This document shows, one piece after another, positions 11,820-22,555 of a DNA stretch of 64,000 nucleotides. The translations under genes were made by a program, and so were the position numbers. Each line of letters starts with the position of its first letter. The first letter of the stretch is position 1. The stretch covers positions 30,963,458 to 31,027,457 of the forward strand of contig OX155952.1 in assembly GCA_944548615.1 (NCBI GenBank), in the 5' to 3' direction. The notes under the pieces are model-generated. The model did not search any database, had not been told where the DNA came from, and saw only the letters and a list, made by a program, of their open reading frames with translations. This DNA comes from Micropterix aruncella. Lineage: Eukaryota; Arthropoda; Insecta; Lepidoptera; Micropterigidae.

Positions 11820-12330
11820 TTATTTATTTATTTTGTTTATTCGTTTATTACTAATCAACATAACAATAAAACCAAGGCATTGAGAAGTAAAATTAATAAA
11901 TATATTACCGTAACTATACAAATAGAATGACACTTATAATACTAGCTATCATATAAGGATAAATAATTCATAGCTTGCAATTTAAACAAGTTAGGGTTGG
12001 CGGTAAAAAATATCGAAATCTGGTGCCATCGAGTGAATTTCATTTAAGCGCCCCAAAGCACGCGCCAACAAGTTCCACCTCGTAAGGTTAGTGCGCGAGA
12101 ACGGCTCCGCGAAAAGATGGTGCGATCGAGCACGAAGATAATTATTTGGTATGCAAAGATCCACCTTGGCTAGTAAGCTAGGGTTATCAGTTTTGCACGA
12201 ATTAGATTGAAAATATAGGACATGTTCAGCATTTCTCTTCTGAGACAGAGAGAATTATAGCCAACCATGCCTGTGATAAATGCAGTCGGATACAAAAATG
12301 GATAATATCCGTACATTAGATGCAGATTAC
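11820..12330 (-). pseudogene. C-terminus and 3' end of a non-LTR retrotransposon
   Basis: On the minus strand, 12215-11990 reads SPSLLAKVDLCIPNNYLRAR, then FAEPFSRTNLTRWNLLARAL and a final DFDIF. This is the typical tail of insect LINE ORF2 proteins (LL..I.L.VP...R, a central F, RTN, then DIF). The 3' end is a TTTA-rich tail on the plus strand at 11815-11835. No RT core is present, so this is a 5'-truncated copy. Confidence 0.55.
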
Positions 12331-12430
12331 TATGGTATAGATATGTATTTTCATCCCATCTATTCGAAAAGGACGACTTGGTTCGCCTTTAAGTCCGCCC
12401 AAAAGTGGTGTTTTCTATAAGAAACTTTAT

Positions 12431-12509
12431 AAGTGCGCCGCAATTATCTTTGCGGCTCACTTTTTGAATAAGTGCGCCGCAATTTATCTTTGCGGCGCAC
12501 TTTTTGAAT
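12431..12509. repeat. Tandem pair of GC hairpins
   Basis: Two consecutive 39/40-bp units, each AAGTGCGCCGCAA, then TTATCT, then TTGCGGCGCACTT, and TTTTGAAT. The second unit has perfect 13-bp arms and the first has one mismatch. It appears to be the left structural end of the fold-back element extending to 13085. Confidence 0.75.
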
Positions 12510-12717
12510 TTGGAACATCTTAGTCTTCAGCGCCGAAGAAATCGAACGCAAATATTGTTTGAATATAGACTGGCTGATACGACGGCCCCTAGTCGCGCCG
12601 CCGGCTGAATAAAAAAAACTAATGAAATTAAAAACGCGCGAACGTCAATTGTTTTTGTCGCCCGCGTTTTCGACAATTTTCACGGATTGTAAGAAATTCA
12701 TCGTTTTGTTTTGAAAA

Positions 12718-12867
12718 ATGAGTTCTTTAAATGACAGTGAATGTATAGATTTAACTCCTAAAAGCATTAGAACTGAGGCAAGAAATGTGATTGATTATCT
12801 ATTACCTGCAAAATCCCGGGAGAAATATATGAAAACCTATGTTGATACTCTATGTTTTATTAAATAA
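12718..12867 (+). pseudogene. Truncated N-terminal recombinase-like ORF (49 codons)
   Basis: The ORF starts at a clean ATG after GAAAA. It contains IDLTPKSIR, then a helix-like YLLPAKSREKYMKTY, then stops. LLPxKSxxxYxxxY resembles the start of the core-binding domain of tyrosine-recombinase-like proteins found in many insect genomes (Crypton-related, some also in ZMYM-type proteins). The family assignment is inference. The expected downstream catalytic domain (R..H-x-x-R..Y) is absent, so the product cannot be a recombinase. It could act as a DNA-binding fragment or be dead. Confidence 0.35.
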
Positions 12868-12923
12868 TAATATTACATTAAAATATGAGGCGCCTTTTAT
12901 TTTTTCATAGATTGTGATGAAAA

Positions 12924-13085
12924 GTAGAGTGTATCACTCGGGCGCAAAATATTTTTAGCTCGGGCGCTTTTTTGAATCCCTCGCTACGTTCAGGATTCTA
13001 CTAAAGAATCCCTCACTTCGCTCTCGATTCAAAAAAGCGCCCTCGCCGTAAAAATATTATTTTGCTCCCTTGTGATACAATCTAC
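12924..13085. repeat. Long inverted repeat (fold-back)
   Basis: GTAGAGTGTATCAC at the left pairs with GTGATACAATCTAC at the right. Inside, GCGCAAAATATTTTTA, GGGCGCTTTTTTGAATCCCT and AGGATTCT pair with the corresponding right-arm strings, around a short TACTAAA centre. The arms are about 70 bp with a few mismatches. Confidence 0.8.
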
Positions 13086-13572
13086 TATTATTCAATTTAT
13101 TATTTTTTGGAAAAGCTTTATCGCATTTTTCTCATGTAAAAAACATGTTACCTACCAGTACGTTTCTAAACTATATATATAATTCCAGAGTTCCTACGTA
13201 TGAACTGAGGCACTGAAATTCGTACAATATAATTTACAAAAAATGCGCAATTCATACGCCTTATTCTTGAAGAGACACATTTCATATTCATATATCAAAT
13301 ATCATATATTCAAATATCATGTGTCATATTCATATATCTTATATCAAATTCAGCCATCGAAGCAGCTGATACGATGAAAATATCTATCTTCCAAGCCTTG
13401 GTCCCGCTTAAATTAGCTGTCTGGTTTTTGATTTTGCTATTTCTTGACTTCAACATCACTATCGTTTGCGCTACAACTCGTTGTGAGTCATGCCTTCTTC
13501 AAGAATCTTCCTCCGTTCCACCCTATCCTGATTACGATAGCACCAGCTGTAAAACCAGTCGTTTTACGGTTT

Positions 13573-13607
13573 GAACAACTGTAAAACTACTAGTTTTACA
13601 GTTGTTC
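13573..13607. repeat. Perfect 35-bp palindrome
   Basis: GAACAACTGTAAAACTA, a single C, then the exact reverse complement. A related partial hairpin, CTGTAAAAC..GTTTTACGG, lies directly upstream (13549-13570), so GTAAAAC/GTTTTAC is repeated four times within 60 bp. Confidence 0.85.
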
Positions 13608-13810
13608 ACTCCGAGTGCTTCTAGGTCGAACCACAGAACTAGGCCATCACAATTTTGGTGGTCCAACTTTACCTGAATGCGTTTTAAAGTTTCCATCATT
13701 TCCGCGTATCACATGAGCTTTTCGATTCTAGAAATCTCCTAACATGCACAATATGCATATCTTAAATTATATAGTCTTGTAGGGTACCACAGTACGTACC
13801 AGTTGGGCGG

Positions 13811-14460
13811 TGTCGACTACAACGGCCAAACCCGTCACCCAAGGCTGGTATAAAGATATGTTATTGTTCTTTCAGCCGTGGAATGAGCGTAGAAGACTTA
13901 GATAATGGACAATCCACTATCTAGCTCCGCCAACTAGCCCGTGAGAGACCAACCCTTACCGCCCCAGCGGGCATTCCAAGAACCCTCGCTACCAGTTATA
14001 GCTAGATTGCTCCTGCCTCCCGACTGGTTACAAGTACGAAATCGCTTGCAAGGTCCTCTCCCTAGTGTAGCGATGATTCAGTGTCTACCGAATCTATCGC
14101 GGACCACGGAATCCTATGACGGCTGTTCACCCGGTATCGGGTAGACAAATGGCCGGACGGAATCCTATGGCCGTTTTAAGAGCGGCTGCTACTAGGTAAA
14201 CAACCGCTCCCGTTCTATAGGAAACTAAGCCGTTTCCAGACTCCCCCGATTAACAGTCGGGATGCACAGTCGATTGTCTGACGCCGCACGGTGCCCAAAC
14301 CGCCCAGGAGTGCCCGAAAAACGATTCCTAGAGGAACTGTCTTGCAGGTCAGGTTCCTAACCCGGCTCGCACTTCTGTGGATGGATGTTGACCCGTGAGC
14401 GTGGCCGACCCTCACACATAGGTCTTAGTGGCCTAACTGCAACAGGGCCCATTAGCTCTT
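13811..14460 (-). mobile_element. R-family retroposon copy D
   Basis: Near full-length, moderately diverged, with the sense strand minus. The 3' side is at 13811 (GTCGACTACAACGG) and the 5' side ends at CCCATTAGCTC (14460). It carries a small internal duplication around GGAATCCTATG (14107-14170). No unambiguous target duplication. Confidence 0.75.
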
Positions 14461-14990
14461 ACAGACCCACAGTCGTTATATCGATGCCCACAGTACCTAC
14501 GTATCATACCGGAACTAACAAACATAAGCTAACGAAGCTAACCATAATAGGACCGGAAGAGACACTCCGAAGCCGTAAAAAACACACTTATGCACTGCTA
14601 TAGCCAAGATAGAGCTTCATCATTGTCCAGTCAGTTGCTCGAGGAATTGTCTCAGACTAGTGCTGACCGTGCAAGAAACCAACATAGTAAGAGATGAGGA
14701 CTAGTGGAGACGATAGCCGGACGAGGAATAAGGTTACATAAAGCGGCAGCGGACGCATCATCGAAGTGCTAAGATGATACGAATAATTGCAGGCGGTGAG
14801 GTGCATCACCTAGTCACCGCATACCAGAAACTACCAAAAAAGATGTACGATTCAACTCCTCCACCGAGACAGTCTCTTCTCCGAAACGTAGCGTCGTCAG
14901 TGCCAAAGATCCGGCGGAGTTTATTTTGCGATCACAACTAGTACCTACATTTTCCCCCGCTTTAGTCTGTATGTATAACTAGACTCGCCA
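14461..14990. other. Unique non-coding sequence
   Basis: No gene was seen. At 14793-14820 an imperfect hairpin, GCGGTGAGGTG..CACCTAGTCACCGC, contains E-box-like CACCT strings. The stretch is less AT-rich than most of the window. Confidence 0.35.
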
Positions 14991-15440
14991 ATGTGAAACG
15001 GCGCGGCGCCGCGACGTTTCCTGAATATGCCCTCGTGCCACACACTCGCATGTCCCGCTTCACGCATCTATTTCGCATATGACGAATGCCTAATATGTGC
15101 TAATGTATGCTGTAAATAAAGGCGACAAACGCCAAACTCGTAAAGCGCGCCAATTCCGCTGCATTTCAACCGCTGCATTATCCGCGATTAAAATGCGATT
15201 TGTCACAAAGCGGCCATTATGGCCTGTTAGCGACATATATGAGGCACGGGACATGCCGATGCAGCGCGCTGATTTATCTCCATTTCAAATTGAATACGCG
15301 CTAATGGCTAGCGGACAAATAGGAGACGCCTTGTACGTCAATTGGCCGCTAATTTTTATTGCACAATCATGCGAATCGTGCCGCCCAGCGCAAAAACGGA
15401 CCTCGAAAAGTCATGGAGCCCATTATATATTTTTATTTAA
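14991..15440. promoter_or_regulatory. Unique moderate-GC block, candidate cis-regulatory element
   Basis: This block is non-repetitive, CpG-containing and rich in homeodomain-like ATTA/TAAT cores (CTAATGGCTAG, GCTAATTTTTATTG) beside GC words. The 135-codon frame at 15097-15504 has no domain, ends in low-complexity K/E/T sequence and shows no splice-site logic, so I do not call it a gene. The 18-mer GAATCGTGCCGCCCAGCG at 15373-15390 recurs at 17184-17201. Confidence 0.3.
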
Positions 15441-15827
15441 GGATTTATATAAAATGGATAAAACGAATGAGGAAATAAGAGAAGAGGAACAGACAAAAAA
15501 ATAAATGATACAAGAAAACATCAACCAAAAGGCAAAAAAAGAGGATCCAGAATATACTAACATTATGGATACATAAATAAATACATATCCATACAATAGA
15601 TAGATAAAAACAGACACAAATACATTAAAATACAATTTAATGCCTTCGTAATCTACACCCTCCTACTTTCTATATCGGCTCTAAACGGCTCTAAATTGCT
15701 AATATACTAGTTTAATCGTTTTCATTTTCCTACCATACTTAAACGATAAAAAGAAAGGATAAAAAGAAACAGGTAATTATTTTAAATGCTGGTTAACCCC
15801 TCAAATGAATGGCGATTAGCTCGGGTT

Positions 15828-16003
15828 TGCCTACGGCAAAATGTATATAAATTTACATTTACATTTACATTTACATAGAGCGGAGTTTACTATTGAGCTA
15901 TAGCATTACTATAGAACGGATTACTATAGAGCGGCGCACATTTACATTTATATTTACATTTATATAAATTTATATCCATTTTGTATACATTTTGCCATAG
16001 GCA
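15828..16003. mobile_element. Small TIR/fold-back MITE
   Basis: The ends TGCCTACGGCAAAATGTATA (15828-15847) and TATACATTTTGCCATAGGCA (15984-16003) are inverted repeats with one mismatch. The interior is built from ATTTACATTTACATTT runs and two GAGCGG motifs, also in roughly inverted arrangement. It has no coding capacity. Confidence 0.6.
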
Positions 16004-17150
16004 TCCATTATTGGACGTCTCACATTAGAGGGGGAGAGGGTTAGGTTCGTTATTAATATCGTCTAAAAACATAGCGAATTTTAGATATAGGATTGATAAA
16101 CGTTACCGTAGGGATAAATTTGACTTAAAATATCGTTTACACCGACAATAAGCATTCTAAAATTTCAAAAAAAGATCAAACTTCGAAGAGTGGCTTGATG
16201 ATTAATAGTTATGTCGAAAAATACTAGTATATTACAATACACTATTACATTCGTAGTAAATTATAAGAAACTTTTAAATTCAAAGAGTAAAAGGGGAATT
16301 CATTATTTTTATTCGATTGATTTTGGGAAAACAAAGGTATGAATAATAGCATTTTTTCATTTTTTTTTGCGAAGCAGATGAGATGATATTTCTGTGGATT
16401 TGATTACCCTACTAGATTGTATATCTGTTCTGGGGTGATAGTATTTACGACTTCACTTTTTTTTCTTTCTTTCATTCATTCCGATTGCTCATTCATTCTT
16501 AAAATTAAAAGTTGCATATATAAATATATAAATAAGTCATTGATATTAAATATACCTATACATAACAAAATATTTCATTTTATAGATAAGTAAATAAATA
16601 AATCTACAAATAAATAAACAAATAAATTGATTAGTAATAGGGCCTCAATATAGAAAATTTTGCAATAATTATTATTTAAAGTTAAAGAATATGAAATCCT
16701 TTGGGGGGGCGTACACTTTCGTTTTCTTAATTTAGTTTGTGTCTATAAATTAAAGGAAGGCTTGAAGTATTAGTCCAAATGCCGTAAGGTTTTAGATATT
16801 CTTGGGTCTTTTTATACATAAAGCGAATTTACATATTATACATTCTAACCTTTTTTGTCAAAGCTTGTATAACCGCACTATAAGTTATGTAACATGCTTA
16901 ATCAATTCAATGCCTTGATATTAACTATGTTTACTACTATATTCCTCTAGAACGCTGTATTTTTACTATAACAGAAAAGTTAATAAAGATTAAAAATTGA
17001 ACCCAAGTATTACCAAGCTATCATACGCTCTCTCCCATAAGGGTTGTCTTAATTCTTTCTAGCAAAAACATCAGTGTGTTTTGCCTGCAATTCATATTTA
17101 ATTAAACGAATTTTTTTTTGTAAGGCCTATCAAGTTGCAGGCTAAACTGC
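16004..17150. other. AT-rich non-coding spacer
   Basis: No gene was seen. It contains AAATAAAT-type runs near 16590-16630 and a short G-tract at 16703-16709. Confidence 0.4.
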
Positions 17151-17410
17151 AATGGGCTCCGTAACTATCATGCGGAGCGAATAGAATCGTGCCGCCCAGC
17201 GGAAAAGGAGTCGCCGGACGATAGCGTGAGAATCGCGAATAAAACTCATATTATTTTTATCGATTTACACATTTTCATTGAGTGCGGCCGACGCGACGAG
17301 GCGATCACAGCAGTGGGCAAATAACGCGACGCACTGCCGCGACGCCGCTGGGCGCCCTCGGCCGTTCATACGCGCCTTTACGGATGCTATACTGAATCAC
17401 AATAGCGAAG
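17151..17410. promoter_or_regulatory. CpG-rich unique block, candidate cis-regulatory element
   Basis: An isolated CpG-rich patch (GCGGCCGACGCGACGAGGCG and similar) that shares the 18-mer GAATCGTGCCGCCCAGCG (17184-17201) with the block at 15.4 kb. It also contains TTTTTATCGATTTACA. The 60-codon ORF here is not supported as a gene. Confidence 0.3.
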
Positions 17411-18652
17411 AATCAGTATCAGTACCAGTATCGATGTATTCATTCAGAATATACAATTAAATCATGTTGTAATAATCACGTAAAGCTAGTTCTACCTATA
17501 TTAGAATTCGTCAGTTGTTGAAAATATATTGACATAAAATAAATCTAATAGAATATTAATTTGATTTTAACAATATTAACAATAAGTATAATTAGGACAG
17601 AATGTCTAGTAGAATGTATCTACCTACAATAGGAGTAAGTAAAGTTGATATGATCACAAATAAGGTAGCTACTAAGTTACAGTGATAACAAAGCGGCAGT
17701 GGCGTTGACTGAAGTCGGCTTCTCACAGTAGATAAATTGCAAAAAATCAAAACTATTATATACATGGGTATACAAATAAAATAAATATTTTTTATAAAGT
17801 ATTAATAGTCATCTTAGTTACTTTATACAAAATTATACACATCCGACAATAAATATCCGACAAATAGATTTTTAAATATCAACGTATGTCGATGGTCAGG
17901 TATGTATGTTACGTTGAACATTGTAATCTACCTATTTTACGTTGCTTTTGAATTTATAATATACATTTTTTAAATAAATAAGGTAGCCGAAAGTAACAGA
18001 TTATTGTTAGCCACAATTAAAAGAATCGGCATGCTAAAAAAAATACCCAGCTTAAAGCAAGCATGTGTGGATTGCAGCTTTTGTTTAATGAACATTCAAA
18101 CGCCTTTGTGGAAACAAGGTGCTGGTTAAAGAGATCAAAACTCAAATATCCAAAGGACTTTTGAGTTTGCGTAAGGCGCACTTGTCCTGCTCATTGCTTT
18201 CTCTGCAAGAGTGCTTGTTCCCGCTTGCATATTGGTCGTTAATATACATTTAGCATATAGTAGACATTTTAAAATATATTCAACAATAAAAGTCAATATT
18301 TTGCACTTGATAGCCAACAGTAGAGTATTATACGCTATTGATTTCGGTTGGTCTCGTTATAAAGAGATAGATGTGTGAAAGAGGAGCGGTAATTTCTTAG
18401 GAAAAGTCGTTTTAAATGTTTAGAACATGCTAAATTTCTAGTCTTCCGAAAAGGGAAATCTAAAACTGATCGATCAACTTGGCCATCTCAGCTGCATGCG
18501 TAAATCATTATTTCGGCAGCCATGTCGTGAACACTTCCAAAAACTAGGGATATTGACAGTATATGCATTTTTTGCTCAAGCAGCTCTTTGCGAATTCTAT
18601 TGCAATAAGATTCGGCAATATCCCGGGAGGAAGTACATCGGCATGACACCAG
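17411..18652. other. AT-rich non-coding spacer
   Basis: No gene was recognised. The part at 18480-18650 may be upstream LINE sequence belonging to the fragment at 18653, but the translation is too broken to assign. Confidence 0.35.
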
Positions 18653-18870
18653 GAATATAACCTATTACTTAAAACTGATCATACCACGTACGGTTAAGTT
18701 CCAGGCGACTACTCTTAACATAGGAATTAAGCCTTTTAATAAATTGTCTGATAAAGTAAAGGCGATTGGCATTTTCAACAAGCGAATGTGTCTGCTTAAA
18801 ATCAAAATGTATGCGTATAACGACAAATTAAAATACTTTGAAAACAACATCGCACTAACCAATGTAATTT
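18653..18870 (+). pseudogene. LINE ORF2 C-terminal fragment
   Basis: The frame Y-L-K-L-I-I-P-R-T-V-K-F continues to LNIGIKPFNKLSDKVKAI and KMYAYNDKLKYFEN and ends at a stop near 18870. Such G-I-K-x-x-N-K-L..VK strings close the ORF2 protein of many insect non-LTR elements. No RT core survives. Just downstream (18996-19013) is a long poly-C tract. Confidence 0.4.
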
Positions 18871-18993
18871 AATGTAAAAAAAAATGTATTTTTTTTAATT
18901 ATAGTGTTTTGTGGAATAATTTTGTGGTAGTTTACTGTAAATCATTATTCGTTAAATTGAGTAGGTAATTTAAAATCAATTTAATATACTTAA

Positions 18994-19013
18994 GAGCCCC
19001 CCCCCCCCCCCTC
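18994..19013. repeat. Poly-C tract
   Basis: A long uninterrupted C run followed by CTCCCTCC in AT-rich DNA. Likely length-variable. Confidence 0.9.
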
Positions 19014-19147
19014 CCTCCATAAGTGTAATAATAGTATTATGACGGGCCCGACTCTGACTGATGAATTTCATGGCAGATCCGTTTATATGTATTGTGTATA
19101 AATGAATTAAAATAGTAAACTTGTGTAAAATAAAGAATAATACCTAA

Positions 19148-19745
19148 TAATAATAATAATAATAATTTTATTCATTCAAAAACATAAATTTACAATTTTA
19201 TTAGTTGCAGAATCTGCCTAACTAGGCCATAGCCCGTACCAAGGAAAACTCTATGTATGGCAAAGATTTATTCATGTGCATATAATATTAAAATTAAAAA
19301 TACAAAATATGATAAAATATAAAATATATAAGCGAATTCAAATTAAACTTATAATTATATTTAAAATATTGATATAGCATGGTCATGGAAATAAATATTA
19401 ATATAAAATGTCGTAATATGAAGTTTGTAGAACAAATAAATAAATAGTATTAAAATACAAAGTTTAGTGCAATGTATGACAATAATAATAATGCAGACCT
19501 TTACTTTAAAATATGCCTTTTCCACCTCATTTCTACCAAGTTGAAGTAAATGTTGTGTAATTTTAGATTTTAACTGGATTGACTTAGTGTGTTGGCATGA
19601 TTTTATAGATTCTTTTAGATGGTTATAAATTTTTGGTCCTATAAAGCCAAAGTGTCTTTGGGCGAAGGATGTTCGGGTCTTCTGTACAATGTGTTTACAA
19701 GAATATCACTTGTGTCATTTTTGCGCGGACTTTGATTTCCTTTAA
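19148..19745 (-). pseudogene. LINE 3' end with ORF2 C-terminus and (ATT)n tail
   Basis: Minus strand 19670-19500 reads QRHFGFIGPKIYNHLKESIK and then SKITQHLLQLGRNEVEKAYF. This is the G-P-K-I-Y-N..IK signature of LINE ORF2 C-termini. A ~330-bp AT-rich 3' UTR follows and ends in a TAA/ATT trinucleotide tail (plus strand 19148-19171). The CCTAACTAGGCCAT string at 19217-19230 recurs at 6326-6339, and a similar string lies near 41.1 kb, so pieces of this LINE's 3' UTR are scattered in the window. Confidence 0.6.
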
Positions 19746-19858
19746 GCACTTGCTTTGCTCCAGATGCCTAAATGTCCCAACAGGGTGACTTCTCCACGCT
19801 TTCAAGGGGGAGTGCGCCCTCTTGACTTTTTTGGGACTGTACAGCAGTTGTTTAGGAT

Positions 19859-21048
19859 ATCAGTAAGAGGGAATGCAATCTTGCAGCAAAATCTTCAATC
19901 TCGGTATTTGCATGATTTAAGAAATCAGTTTTGCAAGATCTCGGTATTTTGCCGATATCTCGCAGAATTCAGAATACATATTTTTGTAATTTTCAATTAT
20001 TTTGATAATTTCTTGGCAACTTCAACTTTATAAAGTTACATCGTAAGGGCAAAATAATGAAATGAAATATATATTTTAATAAATTGGAATTATTTTAAAA
20101 GTAACTTCTTAAAAAACACAACAAATCTAGAGGTTCGTCTGCTAATCGAATTCGAAGCATGGGTGTCTGTTTTGCAACGGTAGAAAATGCCCGTTCTGCC
20201 TCGACACTTGTTGGTACCAGAGATAACAGGCATTGGTATGCAAACTGCAGGTATTGTACTTTTATCCCGCCTGCTTCAAGGAAATTAATGTCTTTTCTGA
20301 TAAGTATATCAATGGACACTTGTACATGAAGAACGTTCTTGTGGGCGGGATTTCAAAACCACCTCTAATACCTCATCAACAGAGACAGGTGTGTTTGCGT
20401 GGTGGCTACTAAAGATAGAGGCAAGCTATCATCATAACTTTCGTTTTATGGGTCTACTATAACAACTGCATGTGTAGGTGTAGACGGAAGAGCAAGTTCA
20501 CAATTCGTTAGAGAAAAATGATCATTTCGGTTCTGTCCATATAATCGTTCGATCAGCTTCTGTATCTCTCTCTTGATCAAAGATTTTGGTGGAAATTTAA
20601 ATGTTTCATCATTAGCCAGCAAATCAAAATCTTCGTCGTATCGGGCCGGATCTCTCAAATAGAACAACGCAGCTGTCAAAAATGATCGGCGTTCAAGGAA
20701 GCGAGTGTTCATAGAATCAGCCAGTTTCTGTGCTCTTGGTTTTCAGTTATTTTAACATTCATACCATGAACCGCAAAGTGGTTTCAGCGGTTATGAGATC
20801 TGAATATTTCGGACATAATACCTTAATTGCCAATTTAACTGGCTGAAACACGAGTTCTAATTTAGATAAAGCAACATACTCTTCTTCTAAGAAAATATAA
20901 TTTAGTCATGAAATGTGCTGCTGCGCGATCTCGCAAATCTTGCGAGATTACGTGTAATTTTGCGTGCAAGATTAATCTTGCAAAATTATTGCAAGATCTT
21001 GGTATTTCGAGATCTCGGTATACCAAGATTGCATTCCCTAATCAGTAG
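19859..21048 (-). mobile_element. hAT transposon relic with TIRs and 8-bp TSD
   Basis: The element spans 19867-21040. Ends: GAGGGAATGCAATCTTG at the left, and the reverse complement of TAGGGAATGCAATCTTG at the right (16 of 17 match). The flanks are ATCAGTAA (19859-19866) and ATCAGTAG (21041-21048), an 8-bp target duplication with one mismatch, as expected for hAT. Subterminal GATCTCGGTATTT repeats occur near both ends. At ~1.17 kb it is too short for a complete hAT, and the transposase is deleted and broken. Confidence 0.8.
20095..20895 (-). pseudogene. hAT transposase C-terminal remnants
   Basis: Three blocks lie in the right order on the minus strand. 20890-20768 reads YVALSKLELVFQPVKLAIK then LITAETTLRFMV and a stop. 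20712-20446 is an 88-codon frame with RRSFLTAALFYLRDPARYDE. 20319-20095 carries the hAT C-terminal dimerisation signature SVEAERAFSTV..LRIRLADEPLDLL. Stops and frameshifts separate them, and the N-terminal BED finger and first catalytic region are missing. The intact protein would have cut and pasted the element. This one is inactive. Confidence 0.75.
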
Positions 21049-21316
21049 GCTTTGGAAATACGCCTGTGCTTCCCGGAGAGAGCAATTCTGATCGTGTTCT
21101 CTTTAATAATATCGGGCCGCAGAGAGCGACTTCTCGCTGCGGTACAGTCACGTGCGCCAGTTTGCGACTGCATGCACCATATACTGCTCCCAATCGATCA
21201 CTCGCCGTACTTCGATTGTGTGAACGTTGCAAACGCAGCGGCATCGGACAGACACCGCTATTTATTTATGAATTAAAAAAACATCGCATAGTTATGTTAT
21301 ATCATTGATTAAATAG

Positions 21317-21385
21317 GGCAGCGTTTTCCAAATGGTGGGTCGCGACCCGCCACCAGGCCACAAAAATAAAATACCGGGTCGTAGC
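21317..21385 (+). mobile_element. hAT-like terminal fragment
   Basis: GCAGCGTTTTCCAAATGGTG followed by GGTCGCGACCCG resembles the start of insect hAT elements (CAGxGxTTxCCAAA then a GGTCGCGACC palindrome). No partner end was found. An R-family scrap sits 50 bp downstream. Confidence 0.4.
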
Positions 21386-21427
21386 ATTGTCTCCTTGTTG
21401 TTTACTCCTTAAAACGTGTCCCATAAC

Positions 21428-21471
21428 TTCGGGAGCTAATGGCCCTGCTGAGTTGGCCACGAAGACCCATT
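21428..21471 (+). mobile_element. R-family fragment I (5' end only)
   Basis: GGGAGCTAATGGCCCTGCTG and then TTGGCCACGAAGACCCATT match the first ~44 bp of the family's 5' side. The rest is missing. Confidence 0.7.
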
Positions 21472-22179
21472 TTATAGAGGTGTTATAAATCAAAATTTCC
21501 AAAGTAGAATATATCGATATTATTTAATGTGATCTTAAACGTACGCATTAAGCGGTACTATATCGAATTCATCGCATGACAAGAGTTGTATCGCGGGAAT
21601 ATTAACGGTATGTTATTTATTCCCGCGGTTTTAACGTTTTTCACATGATTAACTTCTCACTTATATTTTTCCGATGATACCCAACCGGAACGCGATCTCG
21701 CGTCCTTCCGCGATTCTCGTATCTCTCCATCCTATCCCTCACTCCGATCTCGCATGTCTCAACTTGCGTTCGTTTTTCAACATATCTCTTTTAAATTCTC
21801 TGCTTTTTCCGGGTGAGAAATTCAATTATTCCAACTTAATATGACGAAACAATTCAAATCTCCATATCCTAACAACACTGAACCCTCGATGGCTCCTACT
21901 GTAGTATTCTACAAGTAGCGAACGGTTTCGTGCAGCTTGCATGGGCCATAAGATCCATTCTTTCTACTGATGTTAGTCTCTAGTCTCGAGTGTTAACATA
22001 TAACTGATGTTATATGTTTTAATATTTTAAGAATGTATTATATATTTATTTAATTTTCAACATAAGTGTTGGACGTGCTGTTTCCAGTTAAGGTTTTCAT
22101 CAGTGATGATCCCATGAAATTTAGTCTCGCTCCCAGTTTTCACTATTTTTCCATTAATGTCAATATTAAGGGCTTGGGG

Positions 22180-22555
22180 CTGCAGTTGACTTGGGCGATA
22201 TTGTATGGTCCACGATAGATCCAAACTGAATCACCGCTGAAAATACGGCAGGTAGGACACCGCGTAAGCGACCTCGAGCCCGTAACCAGTTGGATGGACG
22301 GAAGTATCCTGATGGATAAATCCAGACGGAAATATCCTGCAAAAACTGATAGCCAGGGTGCGAGGTGGCCCACTGGGTTACCTTTCTAGAGCTTCGCTGC
22401 GAGGCGTTAGACTCTGGCGGGTTTGTTGGCTTTGCTGGACGATAGGTTTGTATGGTCCCTAAGTCTTCTACGCTCACCTCACGGGAGATAAAACGATCAT
22501 TATCGTTAAAACTTCCTGGAGTGACAGATTCGCCCGTTGCAGTCAAGTGTAGTGT
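22180..22555 (+). mobile_element. R-family copy J, partial and diverged
   Basis: It contains the 3' half of the family: CGCGTAAGCGACCTCGAGCC, a box-A-like GAGGCGTTAGACTCTGGCGG, AAGTCTTCTACGCTCACCTC and a terminal CGCCCGTTGCAGTCAAG. It is strongly diverged with small insertions, so an old copy. Overlapping frames on the minus strand are not genes. Confidence 0.65.

Larger units (their letters stand above)
12431..13085 (+). mobile_element. Fold-back element with small recombinase-like ORF (unnamed)
   Basis: I treat 12431-13085 as one candidate element. It has tandem GC hairpins at the left, a CG-containing 5' region, a 49-codon ORF (12718-12867) and a 162-bp fold-back (12924-13085) with ~70-bp arms at the right. 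The ORF looks like the N-terminal part of a tyrosine-recombinase/Crypton-like protein cut short, which would make this an internally deleted derivative. No target duplication was found and the left edge is uncertain. Confidence 0.4.

Noticed and set aside
12431..12509. Rho-independent terminators
   Set aside because: The hairpin plus T-run looks similar, but nothing bacterial is present and the units are tandemly duplicated inside a transposon-like element.
15097..15504. 135-codon open frame as a protein gene
   Set aside because: No domain, a low-complexity K/E/T-rich end and no splice or promoter support. The DNA looks more like a regulatory block.
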